In this document: in pieces, positions 1 through 6,269 of the stretch
Numbering within the stretch: the first letter of the stretch is position 1
Layout: each line of letters opens with the position of its first letter
Origin: Bacteroidales bacterium UBA3623
Lineage (GTDB): Bacteria; Bacteroidota; Bacteroidia; Bacteroidales; UBA932
Direction of reading: 5' to 3'
DNA length: 6,513 nucleotides
Assembly: GCA_002373715.1 (NCBI GenBank)
Contig: DFLI01000040.1
Location: 1-6,513 of the forward strand
Notes under the pieces: model-generated
Databases searched by the model: none
Told to the model about the DNA's origin: nothing
Seen by the model: only the letters and a program-made list of their open reading frames with translations
Made by a program: the position numbers and the translations under genes

Positions 1-366
1 GACGCCCTGGTTGCCGTCTATGGCGGCCCGGAGGATGCCGGCTTCAAATGGGAGCTGACCGGCAAAGGCGATATAGTGCTCAGCGATCCCGCCACCGGCG
101 AGAGCACGGTGCTCACTCGCGCCGACGGAGGCAGCAGCTATGGCAACGATATGACCAATGTCAATGGAACGAACATGACGTACACAAATGGCAGCGTGAC
201 GGTGACCAACGGCAACTATTCCGGCACACTCACCAAGGCCGACACCGGGAAAGAGGGAGAAATCAATGAGCAGTTCTCCGCGCTGTTCTCTGCCATTGCC
301 ACTAACCTCTCTTCTGAAGATAACATTCGTATCAAAGACACCCCCGGCAACACCTGGGGAAGATAA
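1..366 (+). CDS. C-terminal part of an unrecognised protein with an Asn/Gly/Thr-rich stretch (5' end outside window)
   Basis: The frame is open from the first base and stops with TAA at 364-366, giving 121 visible residues of a gene that begins upstream. An internal GTG at 76 could be read as a start, but the frame continues without a stop to the window edge, so a longer gene cut by the edge is more likely. I do not recognise a family. Visible residues 48-75 are rich in Asn, Gly and Thr, with three short related units (VNGTN, TNGSV, TNGNY). This is the kind of composition seen in beta-strand-rich extracellular or surface proteins, but no signal peptide or anchor can be judged because the N-terminus is missing. 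Residues 86-104 look helical (EINEQFSALFSAIATNLSS). The end, NTWGR, is not a known sorting signal. The gene ends 20 bases before the amidohydrolase at 387, so co-transcription is possible, but no functional link is evident. Confidence 0.6.
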   Translation, partial: DALVAVYGGPEDAGFKWELTGKGDIVLSDPATGESTVLTRADGGSSYGNDMTNVNGTNMTYTNGSVTVTNGNYSGTLTKADTGKEGEINEQFSALFSAIATNLSSEDNIRIKDTPGNTWGR

Positions 367-386
367 CCTAAAAATGCCCAATAGCC

Positions 387-2018
387 ATGAAAGCAGACAA
401 AGTCATCTTTGGTAACATTTACACCGTTGATAGGAAACAGCCCAAGGCCGGAGCGGCAGCCATTGACGGCGGCAAATTCATCTATGTGGGCGATGAAGCC
501 GGCGTAAAGGAATATATCGGCCCGGGCACGGAAGTGCTTCGACAGGAGGACGGTATCATCCTGCCGGGCTTTGGAGAAGGACACGGCCACATTGCTCCAG
601 GAGCCACAGAGACGCTGTTTACGGTGCACCTGAACCTTTATGGAAGCCTGGAAGAGCATCTGAAAACCATAAGGGAGTTTGCCGACAGGCATCCGGAACT
701 GGAGGTGATCCAGGGCGCAGGTTTCATGCCTTCAGATGAATTGACCGCCGATATGCTGGAGGGCCTCACGGAAAGGCCCATCGTCCTGGCCGATATCGGC
801 CACCACTCCTACTGGGTGAACCATGCCGCCATGGACCGTCTGGGGATCGACAAGAACACGCCGGACGTGAGCGATGGCATCATCGTCCGGGATGCGGAAG
901 GCAATCCAACGGGCTGTTTCCGCGAAGGCGCCATGGACCTTCTGAAACCGCTCACCGTTTTTTCCGTAGAGCAGTACAAGGAAGCTGTCCTGTATTTCCA
1001 GGAAGAATACCTGGCCCACGGAGAGACCATGATTCTGGATCCCATTATCAACTGGGACTCTACGGACAATGCGGCAGAGGCCTGCCACCAACTGGACGTA
1101 GAGGGGAAGCTGCGTATGCATATCTTTGCTGCTTATCAGGTTTTCCAGGCACAGGGGCACGATACCATGGCCGAGATTGAACATGCGGCGCAGCTTCGGG
1201 AGCGCACAATGGGACCCATGTTCCAGCTTACCAATATCAAAGTTCAGGTGGATGGGACCATCGGTATGCCGCCCGCAACCGCCTATGCGAAGGAGCCTTA
1301 CAGCGACCCCTGGTCCCAGGAACATCAGCACCGCGGCCAGCTTCGTTTCGATCTGGAAACTCTCACGGCCGTTTACAGAAGATCCCACGAGCTGGGCTTC
1401 ACGGTGCACGCCCATACTATGGCCGACGGAGCGCTGGCCTTCACCCTGGATGCTATGGAGAAAGCGCTGAAGCAAACCGGACCGCACCGTTACAGGGATG
1501 CCGTCACCCATCTGCAACTGGTGGATCCTGTCGACATTCCCCGTATGGCCAAGCTGGGAGTAATTGCCGTCACCGATCCGCACTGGTTTGGTATGGATAA
1601 AGGCTACTTGGATATGATGGTGGAGGTTCTGGGAAAGGAACGTACCGAAGCCCAGCTTCCCATGAAATCCTTCTTCGACACCGGCGTCGTGGTCACATCG
1701 GCCAGCGACTATCCCGTGGAGAATCCGGCCTATCCGCTCACGGGCATCCAGAAAGGCGTTACCCGCCATGTGCCCGGCCAGCCGGATACCCTGCACTGGC
1801 CTGCCGAACGGGTTACGGTGGAGCAGATGATTGAAGCCACCACCCTGAACGAGGCCTATCAGCTGCTGTGTGATGACCGTCTGGGCAGCATCACCGTAGG
1901 GAAGGAAGCCGATTTGGTGGTGTTGGCAGAGGATATCACCGCCTGCGATCCCGAGCAAATTGCCGATACCAAGCTATTACGTACCATGGTCTGCGGCGAA
2001 TGGGTCTATATTAATTAG
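387..2018 (+). CDS. YtcJ-like metal-dependent amidohydrolase (Amidohydrolase_3 family), paralog A
   Basis: Predicted cytoplasmic metal-dependent hydrolase of the amidohydrolase superfamily, Amidohydrolase_3/YtcJ type. Known relatives include N-substituted formamide deformylase (NfdA), which cleaves amide bonds; the substrate here is unknown. The 543 residues match the family's usual length. The N-terminal beta-sandwich segment (about 1-60) leads into a metal-binding HxH (H66, H68). Further expected ligands follow: K285 in KVQVDGT, H343 in HAHTMADG, H375 in THLQLV, and D441 in SASDYPV. Family hallmarks HHSYWVN (139-145), TGCFRE (175-180) and the C-terminal GSITVGKEADLVVL are present. One oddity is that the segment before HxH reads GEGHGH, where DSHxH or DAHxH is usual. 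There is no signal peptide or membrane segment. The ATG at 387 lacks a good SD, but the first five residues, MKADK, are identical to those of paralog B at 4566, which supports the start. The GNAT gene begins 5 bases after its stop. The family call is firm; the reaction is not known. Confidence 0.93.
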   Translation: MKADKVIFGNIYTVDRKQPKAGAAAIDGGKFIYVGDEAGVKEYIGPGTEVLRQEDGIILPGFGEGHGHIAPGATETLFTVHLNLYGSLEEHLKTIREFADRHPELEVIQGAGFMPSDELTADMLEGLTERPIVLADIGHHSYWVNHAAMDRLGIDKNTPDVSDGIIVRDAEGNPTGCFREGAMDLLKPLTVFSVEQYKEAVLYFQEEYLAHGETMILDPIINWDSTDNAAEACHQLDVEGKLRMHIFAAYQVFQAQGHDTMAEIEHAAQLRERTMGPMFQLTNIKVQVDGTIGMPPATAYAKEPYSDPWSQEHQHRGQLRFDLETLTAVYRRSHELGFTVHAHTMADGALAFTLDAMEKALKQTGPHRYRDAVTHLQLVDPVDIPRMAKLGVIAVTDPHWFGMDKGYLDMMVEVLGKERTEAQLPMKSFFDTGVVVTSASDYPVENPAYPLTGIQKGVTRHVPGQPDTLHWPAERVTVEQMIEATTLNEAYQLLCDDRLGSITVGKEADLVVLAEDITACDPEQIADTKLLRTMVCGEWVYIN

Positions 2019-2023
2019 TTGAG

Positions 2024-2560
2024 ATGGAAAATCAAGAGCGGCATATTAAAATAAAACCGGCATCTACAGCCGACACCCAAGCTCTTGCCGACCTGTTCAT
2101 CGGCCATATTACCGCCCATCCTGAGTACATCTCCCACGGGGAACTCCAGATGGGTGTGGGTGAAGGATTCGTCCGGGACGGCTGTTTCATTACCCGCCCA
2201 GCCCCGGACGCCCGGGAAAAATGGATAAGGTCATTGTTGTCCCAGATGAACGATGATTCTGTCTCGCACGTTTGGAAGGCCGTCGATGATAATGGGACGC
2301 TTATGGGATTCTGTGCTGCCTATATCGAGGGGGACGCGGACGCCCGCTTCGGCATGGTAGGCGACATCCTGGTGAATCCCCAGTGCCGGGGCGGCGGTGT
2401 AGGCAACACCCTGTTGCAGACCGCCATTGACTGGTTGCACTCAAAAGGAATCCGGGACATTTTTCTGGAGTCCGGAAAGGACAACCACGCCGCCCACTGT
2501 TACTTTGAGAAACGAGGCTTTGTCCATGTCAGCGAGATTTATAAACTCATGGAAATATGA
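2024..2560 (+). CDS. GNAT-family N-acetyltransferase
   Basis: Predicted cytoplasmic acetyltransferase that moves an acetyl group from acetyl-CoA to an amine; the acceptor is unknown. The protein has 178 residues, a normal length for a single GNAT domain. The fold can be followed from IKIKPASTAD (about 9-18, first strand and helix), through the central strands around MGFCAAYIEGD, to the motif A strand ending DILVNP. The acetyl-CoA pyrophosphate-binding loop is RGGGVG (R122-G127). The C-terminal part carries the motif B-like pattern AAHCYFEKRGF, with Y160 at the position often occupied by the general acid. The start lies 5 bases after the amidohydrolase A stop and has only a weak upstream GA-rich sequence, so translational coupling is likely. 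Its stop overlaps the start of the next gene (ATGA at 2557-2560). It could modify a product or substrate of the neighbouring hydrolases, or confer resistance to a toxic amine. That role is inferred from position only. Confidence 0.9.
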   Translation: MENQERHIKIKPASTADTQALADLFIGHITAHPEYISHGELQMGVGEGFVRDGCFITRPAPDAREKWIRSLLSQMNDDSVSHVWKAVDDNGTLMGFCAAYIEGDADARFGMVGDILVNPQCRGGGVGNTLLQTAIDWLHSKGIRDIFLESGKDNHAAHCYFEKRGFVHVSEIYKLMEI

Positions 2561-2880
2561 CAGAGATAACCATCAGCGTGGGCTTGAACGATGCTGTTAC
2601 TAAGCAGCAGGAACACCCGACGAAGGTGTACGTTGATATAATGAAGAACGTATGCCAGAGTTACCATGTTCCTTTCTCGTTTATCGTTTCAGACGGTGGG
2701 TATTTCCACGAAAATGGTGATTATACACAGGAAAAGACCCTTGTCCTGTGTTTGCTTGATCCCCAGAAAGGTGTTGTGGATGGCATCGCCAGAGATCTCT
2801 GCGCCTTTTTCCATCAGGAATCTGTCCTGATAACAGAGAGCAAGGTCAGGGCCTATTATATAAAAGAAGAACTAAAGTGA
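2557..2880 (+). CDS. Small uncharacterised protein, possibly DUF3574-like, coupled to the GNAT gene
   Basis: A 107-residue cytoplasmic protein with no signal peptide or membrane segment. Its ATG overlaps the GNAT stop codon (ATGA), a classic arrangement for translational coupling and an argument that it is a real gene. I cannot assign a function. From sequence alone the expected order is strand (3-9), helix (23-37), strand (40-46), strand (59-67), helix (71-85), strand (88-92), strand (96-102), which suits a small ferredoxin-like alpha+beta fold. The patterns GGYFHENGDY (47-56), EKTLVLCL (59-66) and FFHQESVLI (84-92) remind me of the DUF3574 family's conserved G-x-W/Y, E-x-S-K and F-x-Q-x-S-V-L blocks; this is from memory and tentative. 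Base composition is lower in GC than its neighbours: by hand count 2641-2760 is about 42% GC, against 70% for 3481-3540. It is followed by a 20-base gap that contains the SD of the esterase gene. Confidence 0.82.
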   Translation: MTEITISVGLNDAVTKQQEHPTKVYVDIMKNVCQSYHVPFSFIVSDGGYFHENGDYTQEKTLVLCLLDPQKGVVDGIARDLCAFFHQESVLITESKVRAYYIKEELK

Positions 2881-2884
2881 TATG

Positions 2885-2891
2885 AAAGGAG
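2885..2891 (+). promoter_or_regulatory. Shine-Dalgarno site AAAGGAG of the carboxylesterase gene
   Basis: AAAGGAG lies 9 bases before the ATG at 2901, an ideal distance. It decides the start against the second in-frame ATG at 2910, which would be 18 bases away. This is one of only two strong SD sites in the window. Confidence 0.75.
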
Positions 2892-2900
2892 AATAGAACA

Positions 2901-4541
2901 ATGAGTGACATGAAAAGGGAATTCAAGGATTTAATCAGGTTCGAGCAGTACGAGTGCCTGAACGGCGAAATTACGGGAGACTACGACAAGGCCCATGCCG
3001 TGAAGTGCGTAAACGGCACCTTCGTTGGAATCGAGGAGTATGGAGTGGCGTCGTGGCTGGGCATCCCCTACGCGAAGCCGCCCGTGGGCGAACGCCGCTT
3101 CAAGGCGCCGGAATACGTGGATGCGGGCGACGGGGTCTTCGAGGCCAAGTACTACGGGAAAAATTCTTTCGGCGGGACCGGCTATCCGGATTGTGTGCAG
3201 AAACTGTGCTCAGAGGACTGCCTCTACCTGAACATCTGGGTCAACACCGATGACGATACCAAGAAGAAGCCGGTGATGGTTTGGATTCACGGCGGGGCAT
3301 ACGTCGTCGGCTCGGGCTCGCAGGCATCCTACAGCGGAGCCAACCTGGTCCAGGCGCACAGTGACATCATCATGGTGACTATCAACTACCGCCTGAACAT
3401 GTACGGCTTCATGGACTTCTCGTCGGTGCCCGGCGGCGAAGACTTCAAGACGGCGCCCTGCAACGGCCTGCTGGACCAGGCCATGGCGCTCCGGTGGGTG
3501 CACGAGAATATCGCCGCTTTCGGCGGCGACCCGGGCAACGTGACCATCTTCGGGCAAAGCGCCGGCGGCGGCTCCGTCTCCATCCTGCCGGTCATGAAGG
3601 AGGCGAACCGGTATTTCCAGAAGGTCATCGCCCAGAGCGGTTCCACCACCCTAGCCTTCCCGGTCGGCTGTGAAGCCGCGCAGGGCAAGACCAAGGCGTT
3701 GCTTGCGTACACCGGCTGCAAGACCATGGAAGAGATTATGGCGCTGAGCGAAGAGGAGCTCCAGAAAGCGTATGTCGAGGCGGTGGGCAAGTTCACGTCC
3801 TGCCCCTATTACGGAACCGAGGTGCTCCCCGAGGCGCCCATCGAACTTTATCGGAAAGGCTACGCAAAGCACATCTCCATTATGGCGGGCAGCACGGCCG
3901 ACGAGATGAGGTTGTTCATGGGTGAAGGCCCGATACTGAGCATGGAAGAGCAAAAGCTATACGCCCAGCGCGCCGCAGGCGATGCCGTCCCCTACCTGAA
4001 GGAAGAGGACAAGAAGTATTACGAGGAATTTAAGCGGGTATGCCGGTTCCAGGAGCCGGGACTTATCGAGACGGAGTTTATCAATGAGCTTATGTTCAGG
4101 GTCCCCATGCTCCAGCAGCTCGACGTGCAGAGCGCGTTCAATAAGACGTTCTCCTACTACTGGTCCTATCCAAGCAGCAATGCGGACCTGGGAGCCGCCC
4201 ATTCCGTGGAGCTCATGTTTGTGTTCGACATGCGCGGCTTCGGGACAAGCAGCACCTTCAACGGCACCAACAACTCGGACGAGATCTTCACGGCCGTTAT
4301 GCAGATGTGGACCAATTTCGCCCGCTGCGGCAACCCTTCCACTGACAAGGTGGAGTGGAAGGCGTATTCGGCCGACGACCAGAACGTCCTTGACATCGCC
4401 GGACCGGGCGACATACGTATCAAAAAGGGCCTGCTGGCCGAACAGTACAAGGCCGTGCTTCCCTTGCTGGGCTACTACCAGTTCATAGACAAGTTCTTCA
4501 CGCCCGGCTACCTTTTGGATATCATGGCCGCGCGCAAATAG
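2901..4541 (+). CDS. Type-B carboxylesterase/lipase (COesterase family), cytoplasmic
   Basis: Predicted alpha/beta-hydrolase of the type-B carboxylesterase family (relatives include the p-nitrobenzyl esterases), which hydrolyses carboxylic esters through an acyl-enzyme on serine. At 546 residues it has the full family length. The N-terminal signature GIPYAKPPVGERRF is followed by EDCLYLNIW (105-113), the second family signature. The oxyanion-hole motif is HGGAY (H130-Y134). The nucleophile is S220 in GQSAGGGS. The acid is most likely E335 in GSTADEMRLF, and the base is H434 in GAAHSVEL. All three triad residues are therefore present and an active enzyme is expected. The N-terminus (MSDMKREFKDLIRFEQ) is charged and has no signal peptide, so it should act inside the cell, unlike the many secreted members. 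It lies between the two complete amidohydrolase paralogs and ends 24 bases before paralog B, which suggests shared transcription. It might deacylate or de-esterify a compound also handled by the amidohydrolases (inference); the substrate is unknown. Confidence 0.95.
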   Translation: MSDMKREFKDLIRFEQYECLNGEITGDYDKAHAVKCVNGTFVGIEEYGVASWLGIPYAKPPVGERRFKAPEYVDAGDGVFEAKYYGKNSFGGTGYPDCVQKLCSEDCLYLNIWVNTDDDTKKKPVMVWIHGGAYVVGSGSQASYSGANLVQAHSDIIMVTINYRLNMYGFMDFSSVPGGEDFKTAPCNGLLDQAMALRWVHENIAAFGGDPGNVTIFGQSAGGGSVSILPVMKEANRYFQKVIAQSGSTTLAFPVGCEAAQGKTKALLAYTGCKTMEEIMALSEEELQKAYVEAVGKFTSCPYYGTEVLPEAPIELYRKGYAKHISIMAGSTADEMRLFMGEGPILSMEEQKLYAQRAAGDAVPYLKEEDKKYYEEFKRVCRFQEPGLIETEFINELMFRVPMLQQLDVQSAFNKTFSYYWSYPSSNADLGAAHSVELMFVFDMRGFGTSSTFNGTNNSDEIFTAVMQMWTNFARCGNPSTDKVEWKAYSADDQNVLDIAGPGDIRIKKGLLAEQYKAVLPLLGYYQFIDKFFTPGYLLDIMAARK

Positions 4542-4565
4542 CATCAGACATAAAAGATAATAACC

Positions 4566-6215
4566 ATGAAAGCAGACAAAATCATCAAGAACGCCAAAAT
4601 CTTTACGGCGGACAAAAACCAGCCCAAGGCCACGGCTTTGGTAGTGAAAGACGGAAAATTCGTCTATGTGGGCGACGAGGCCGGCCTGGCGGCCTATGAA
4701 GGTGAGGTCACAGACTTGGGTGGCAAATTCATCATGCCGGGCATCTTTGACAGCCATGTACACGTGACCCTGCCCGTGGGATTCGCCTATGCGGCAGAGA
4801 GCGAACGCTTTGCCTGCAACGGCAAGCAGGAGGCCCTGGACTTTATAGCCGACTTTATCGGCAAGCATCCCGGCCAGAAGTGCTACCGGTTCATCCTGGA
4901 GAAAAAGTGCCTGAATGACGAGATGCTCACCACGGAAGACCTTGACGCCGTCTGCCCGGATGCCGAGCTCCAGATTCAGGAGGCGGAATTCCATAGCGTG
5001 TGGGTGAACTCCCGCGTGCTCCGGCGCCATGGCATTACCGACGAAACGCCGGATCCCGTACCCGGACTCAGCGTTTATGAGCGCAAGGACGGCAAGTTGA
5101 CCGGCTATATCATTGAAGGCTCTGCGGAGGTTCGCATCGTCCTGGACGGTTCCATGGACCTCAGTGACGAGCAGATTGACACCGCGCTCCAGGCGTGGAT
5201 CGATTTCTCCGTGACTCACGGTGTATCGGCGGTCTTTGACGCAGGTATTCCGGGCTTCCCCGAGTTCCACGAGCGGGTGTATCAGCGTCTGAAGGAGATG
5301 GACAAGCAAGGGAAACTCCCCGTCTATGTGGACGGCTGCTATGTGATTGCCGCCAACTGGCAGGCGGAGGAAGGCCTGAAGGAACTCAAGCGCTTCCGGA
5401 AGGAATACAATACGGAGCACCTCAAAATCCACACCATGAAGATTTTCATGGACGGCACGCAGAAAATCCACACCGCCGCGATGCTCACGCCCTATGTGGA
5501 TGTTCCCGAGAAGGGTGCCACCGCTTTCAACAAGGAGGACCTGGCCGCCCTGATGGTCAAACTGAACGCGGAAGGCCTGGACCTTCACATGCACACCGTA
5601 GGCTCCGCCGCTTCCCGCGTGGCGCTGGACGCTGCGGAACTGGCCAGAAAGGAAGTCGGTGACAAGTTTACCATGAAGGTCACCTGCGCCCACCTGGAAG
5701 TGCAGGACGACGCCGACCTGGACCGTTTTGCCAAGCTGGGCGTGATTGCCAACTATACGCCCTGGTGGCATGCCGGAGACTACAGGGTTTGGGGCACCTG
5801 GCTGGGCGAAGAACGGGCCCGCAAGCTGTTCCGCTGCAAGTCGCTGTGGGACAGCGGCGCCCTGGTAACCTGGTCCAGCGACAACGTGGTATTCAGTTTC
5901 GAGGTCTGGAACCCCTATCTGGGCATGGAAGTGGGCATGACGCGCCATATCACGGAAAAGACCAATGCTCCCGCATTTACCAGAGGGGAAGTGCTCCCTC
6001 CTGAGGACCAGAAAATGACCGTTGAGCAAATGCTTTTGGGCTATACCATCAACGGTGCCAAGCAGCTGGGTGTGGAGGCCGCCAAGGGCTCCATTACCGC
6101 CGGCAAGGACGCAGACTTCCTGGTGTTTGACAACGATCTGCTCACGGCGGAGCATGAGGGTTTCAGCTACAACACGCCGAAAGAGGTCTATTTCGGCGGA
6201 AAGAAAGTGAAATAA
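4566..6215 (+). CDS. YtcJ-like metal-dependent amidohydrolase (Amidohydrolase_3 family), paralog B
   Basis: A second complete member of the same family as the gene at 387, 549 residues, predicted cytoplasmic. The metal-site series is intact: H64 and H66 in FDSHVHV (the usual DSHxH form), K292 in KIFMDGT, H343 in HMHTVGS, H376 in CAHLEV, and D439 in SSDNVV. The family segments VWVN (145-148), GITDETPDP and the C-terminal GSITAGKDADFLVF are clear. One deviation is that the stretch after H343 reads TVGSAA, where HAxGD is typical, so the usual Asp is Ser (S347). Over the N-terminus it matches paralog A at 26 of about 46 aligned positions, including identical MKADK and YVGDEAG; the middle domain is more divergent, which suggests a different substrate. 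The ATG at 4566 has no good SD in the 24-base gap after the esterase gene, but it aligns exactly with the start of paralog A. Family assignment is firm; the reaction is unknown. Confidence 0.93.
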   Translation: MKADKIIKNAKIFTADKNQPKATALVVKDGKFVYVGDEAGLAAYEGEVTDLGGKFIMPGIFDSHVHVTLPVGFAYAAESERFACNGKQEALDFIADFIGKHPGQKCYRFILEKKCLNDEMLTTEDLDAVCPDAELQIQEAEFHSVWVNSRVLRRHGITDETPDPVPGLSVYERKDGKLTGYIIEGSAEVRIVLDGSMDLSDEQIDTALQAWIDFSVTHGVSAVFDAGIPGFPEFHERVYQRLKEMDKQGKLPVYVDGCYVIAANWQAEEGLKELKRFRKEYNTEHLKIHTMKIFMDGTQKIHTAAMLTPYVDVPEKGATAFNKEDLAALMVKLNAEGLDLHMHTVGSAASRVALDAAELARKEVGDKFTMKVTCAHLEVQDDADLDRFAKLGVIANYTPWWHAGDYRVWGTWLGEERARKLFRCKSLWDSGALVTWSSDNVVFSFEVWNPYLGMEVGMTRHITEKTNAPAFTRGEVLPPEDQKMTVEQMLLGYTINGAKQLGVEAAKGSITAGKDADFLVFDNDLLTAEHEGFSYNTPKEVYFGGKKVK

Positions 6216-6221
6216 CGTATA

Positions 6222-6250
6222 TTGTCTGACAAGTAGTTCAATCTGATTAT
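6222..6250 (+). promoter_or_regulatory. Possible weak sigma-70-type promoter before paralog C
   Basis: In the 54-base gap after paralog B, the longest gap in the window, TTGTCT (6222-6227) and GATTAT (6245-6250) are 17 bases apart. Each matches the -35 or -10 consensus at four of six positions. The gap is AT-rich and has no terminator-like hairpin. The match may be chance, and if the host is Bacteroidota this consensus would not apply. Confidence 0.22.
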
Positions 6251-6255
6251 TTAAC

Positions 6256-6261
6256 AGGAGG
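6256..6261 (+). promoter_or_regulatory. Strong Shine-Dalgarno site AGGAGG of paralog C
   Basis: AGGAGG lies 8 bases before the ATG at 6270, a full consensus ribosome-binding site at ideal distance. It fixes the start of the third amidohydrolase and contrasts with the starts of paralogs A and B, which have no recognisable SD. Confidence 0.8.
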
Positions 6262-6269
6262 AATCATTT

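Noticed and set aside
48..269. Arg/Gln/His-rich + strand frame overlapping the first partial gene
   Set aside because: Low-complexity composition typical of an out-of-frame reading. The frame open from base 1 has better amino acid balance.
216..692. Minus-strand frame with a segment (HIDEF, DDFVCFHGY) that recurs in the minus-strand frame opposite paralog B, looking like a conserved protein
   Set aside because: The similarity is only the reverse complement of the conserved N-terminal codons of paralogs A and B (VYVGDE, MKADK), so it follows from their paralogy and is not evidence for an antisense gene.
732..1958. A 408-codon minus-strand open frame
   Set aside because: It lies wholly inside paralog A, whose family motifs are clear on the + strand, and shows no domain or start signal of its own.
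2954..3253. Alternative + strand frames inside the esterase (also 3025-3231 and 4084-4488)
   Set aside because: They overlap conserved esterase signatures, and their translations are Arg/Ser/Thr/Pro-rich without domains, so they are out-of-frame readings.
4542..4565. Possible terminator or promoter between the esterase and paralog B
   Set aside because: The 24 bases are AT-rich with no inverted repeat, T-run or spaced promoter elements, so I see nothing that breaks the transcription unit there.
3957..6155. A 732-codon open frame on the minus strand
   Set aside because: It runs antisense across the 3' part of the esterase, the intergenic gap and most of paralog B, both of which have intact catalytic motifs. 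Its translation is rich in His, Gly, Gln, Val and Leu with no recognisable domain, as expected for an antisense shadow of GC-rich genes.
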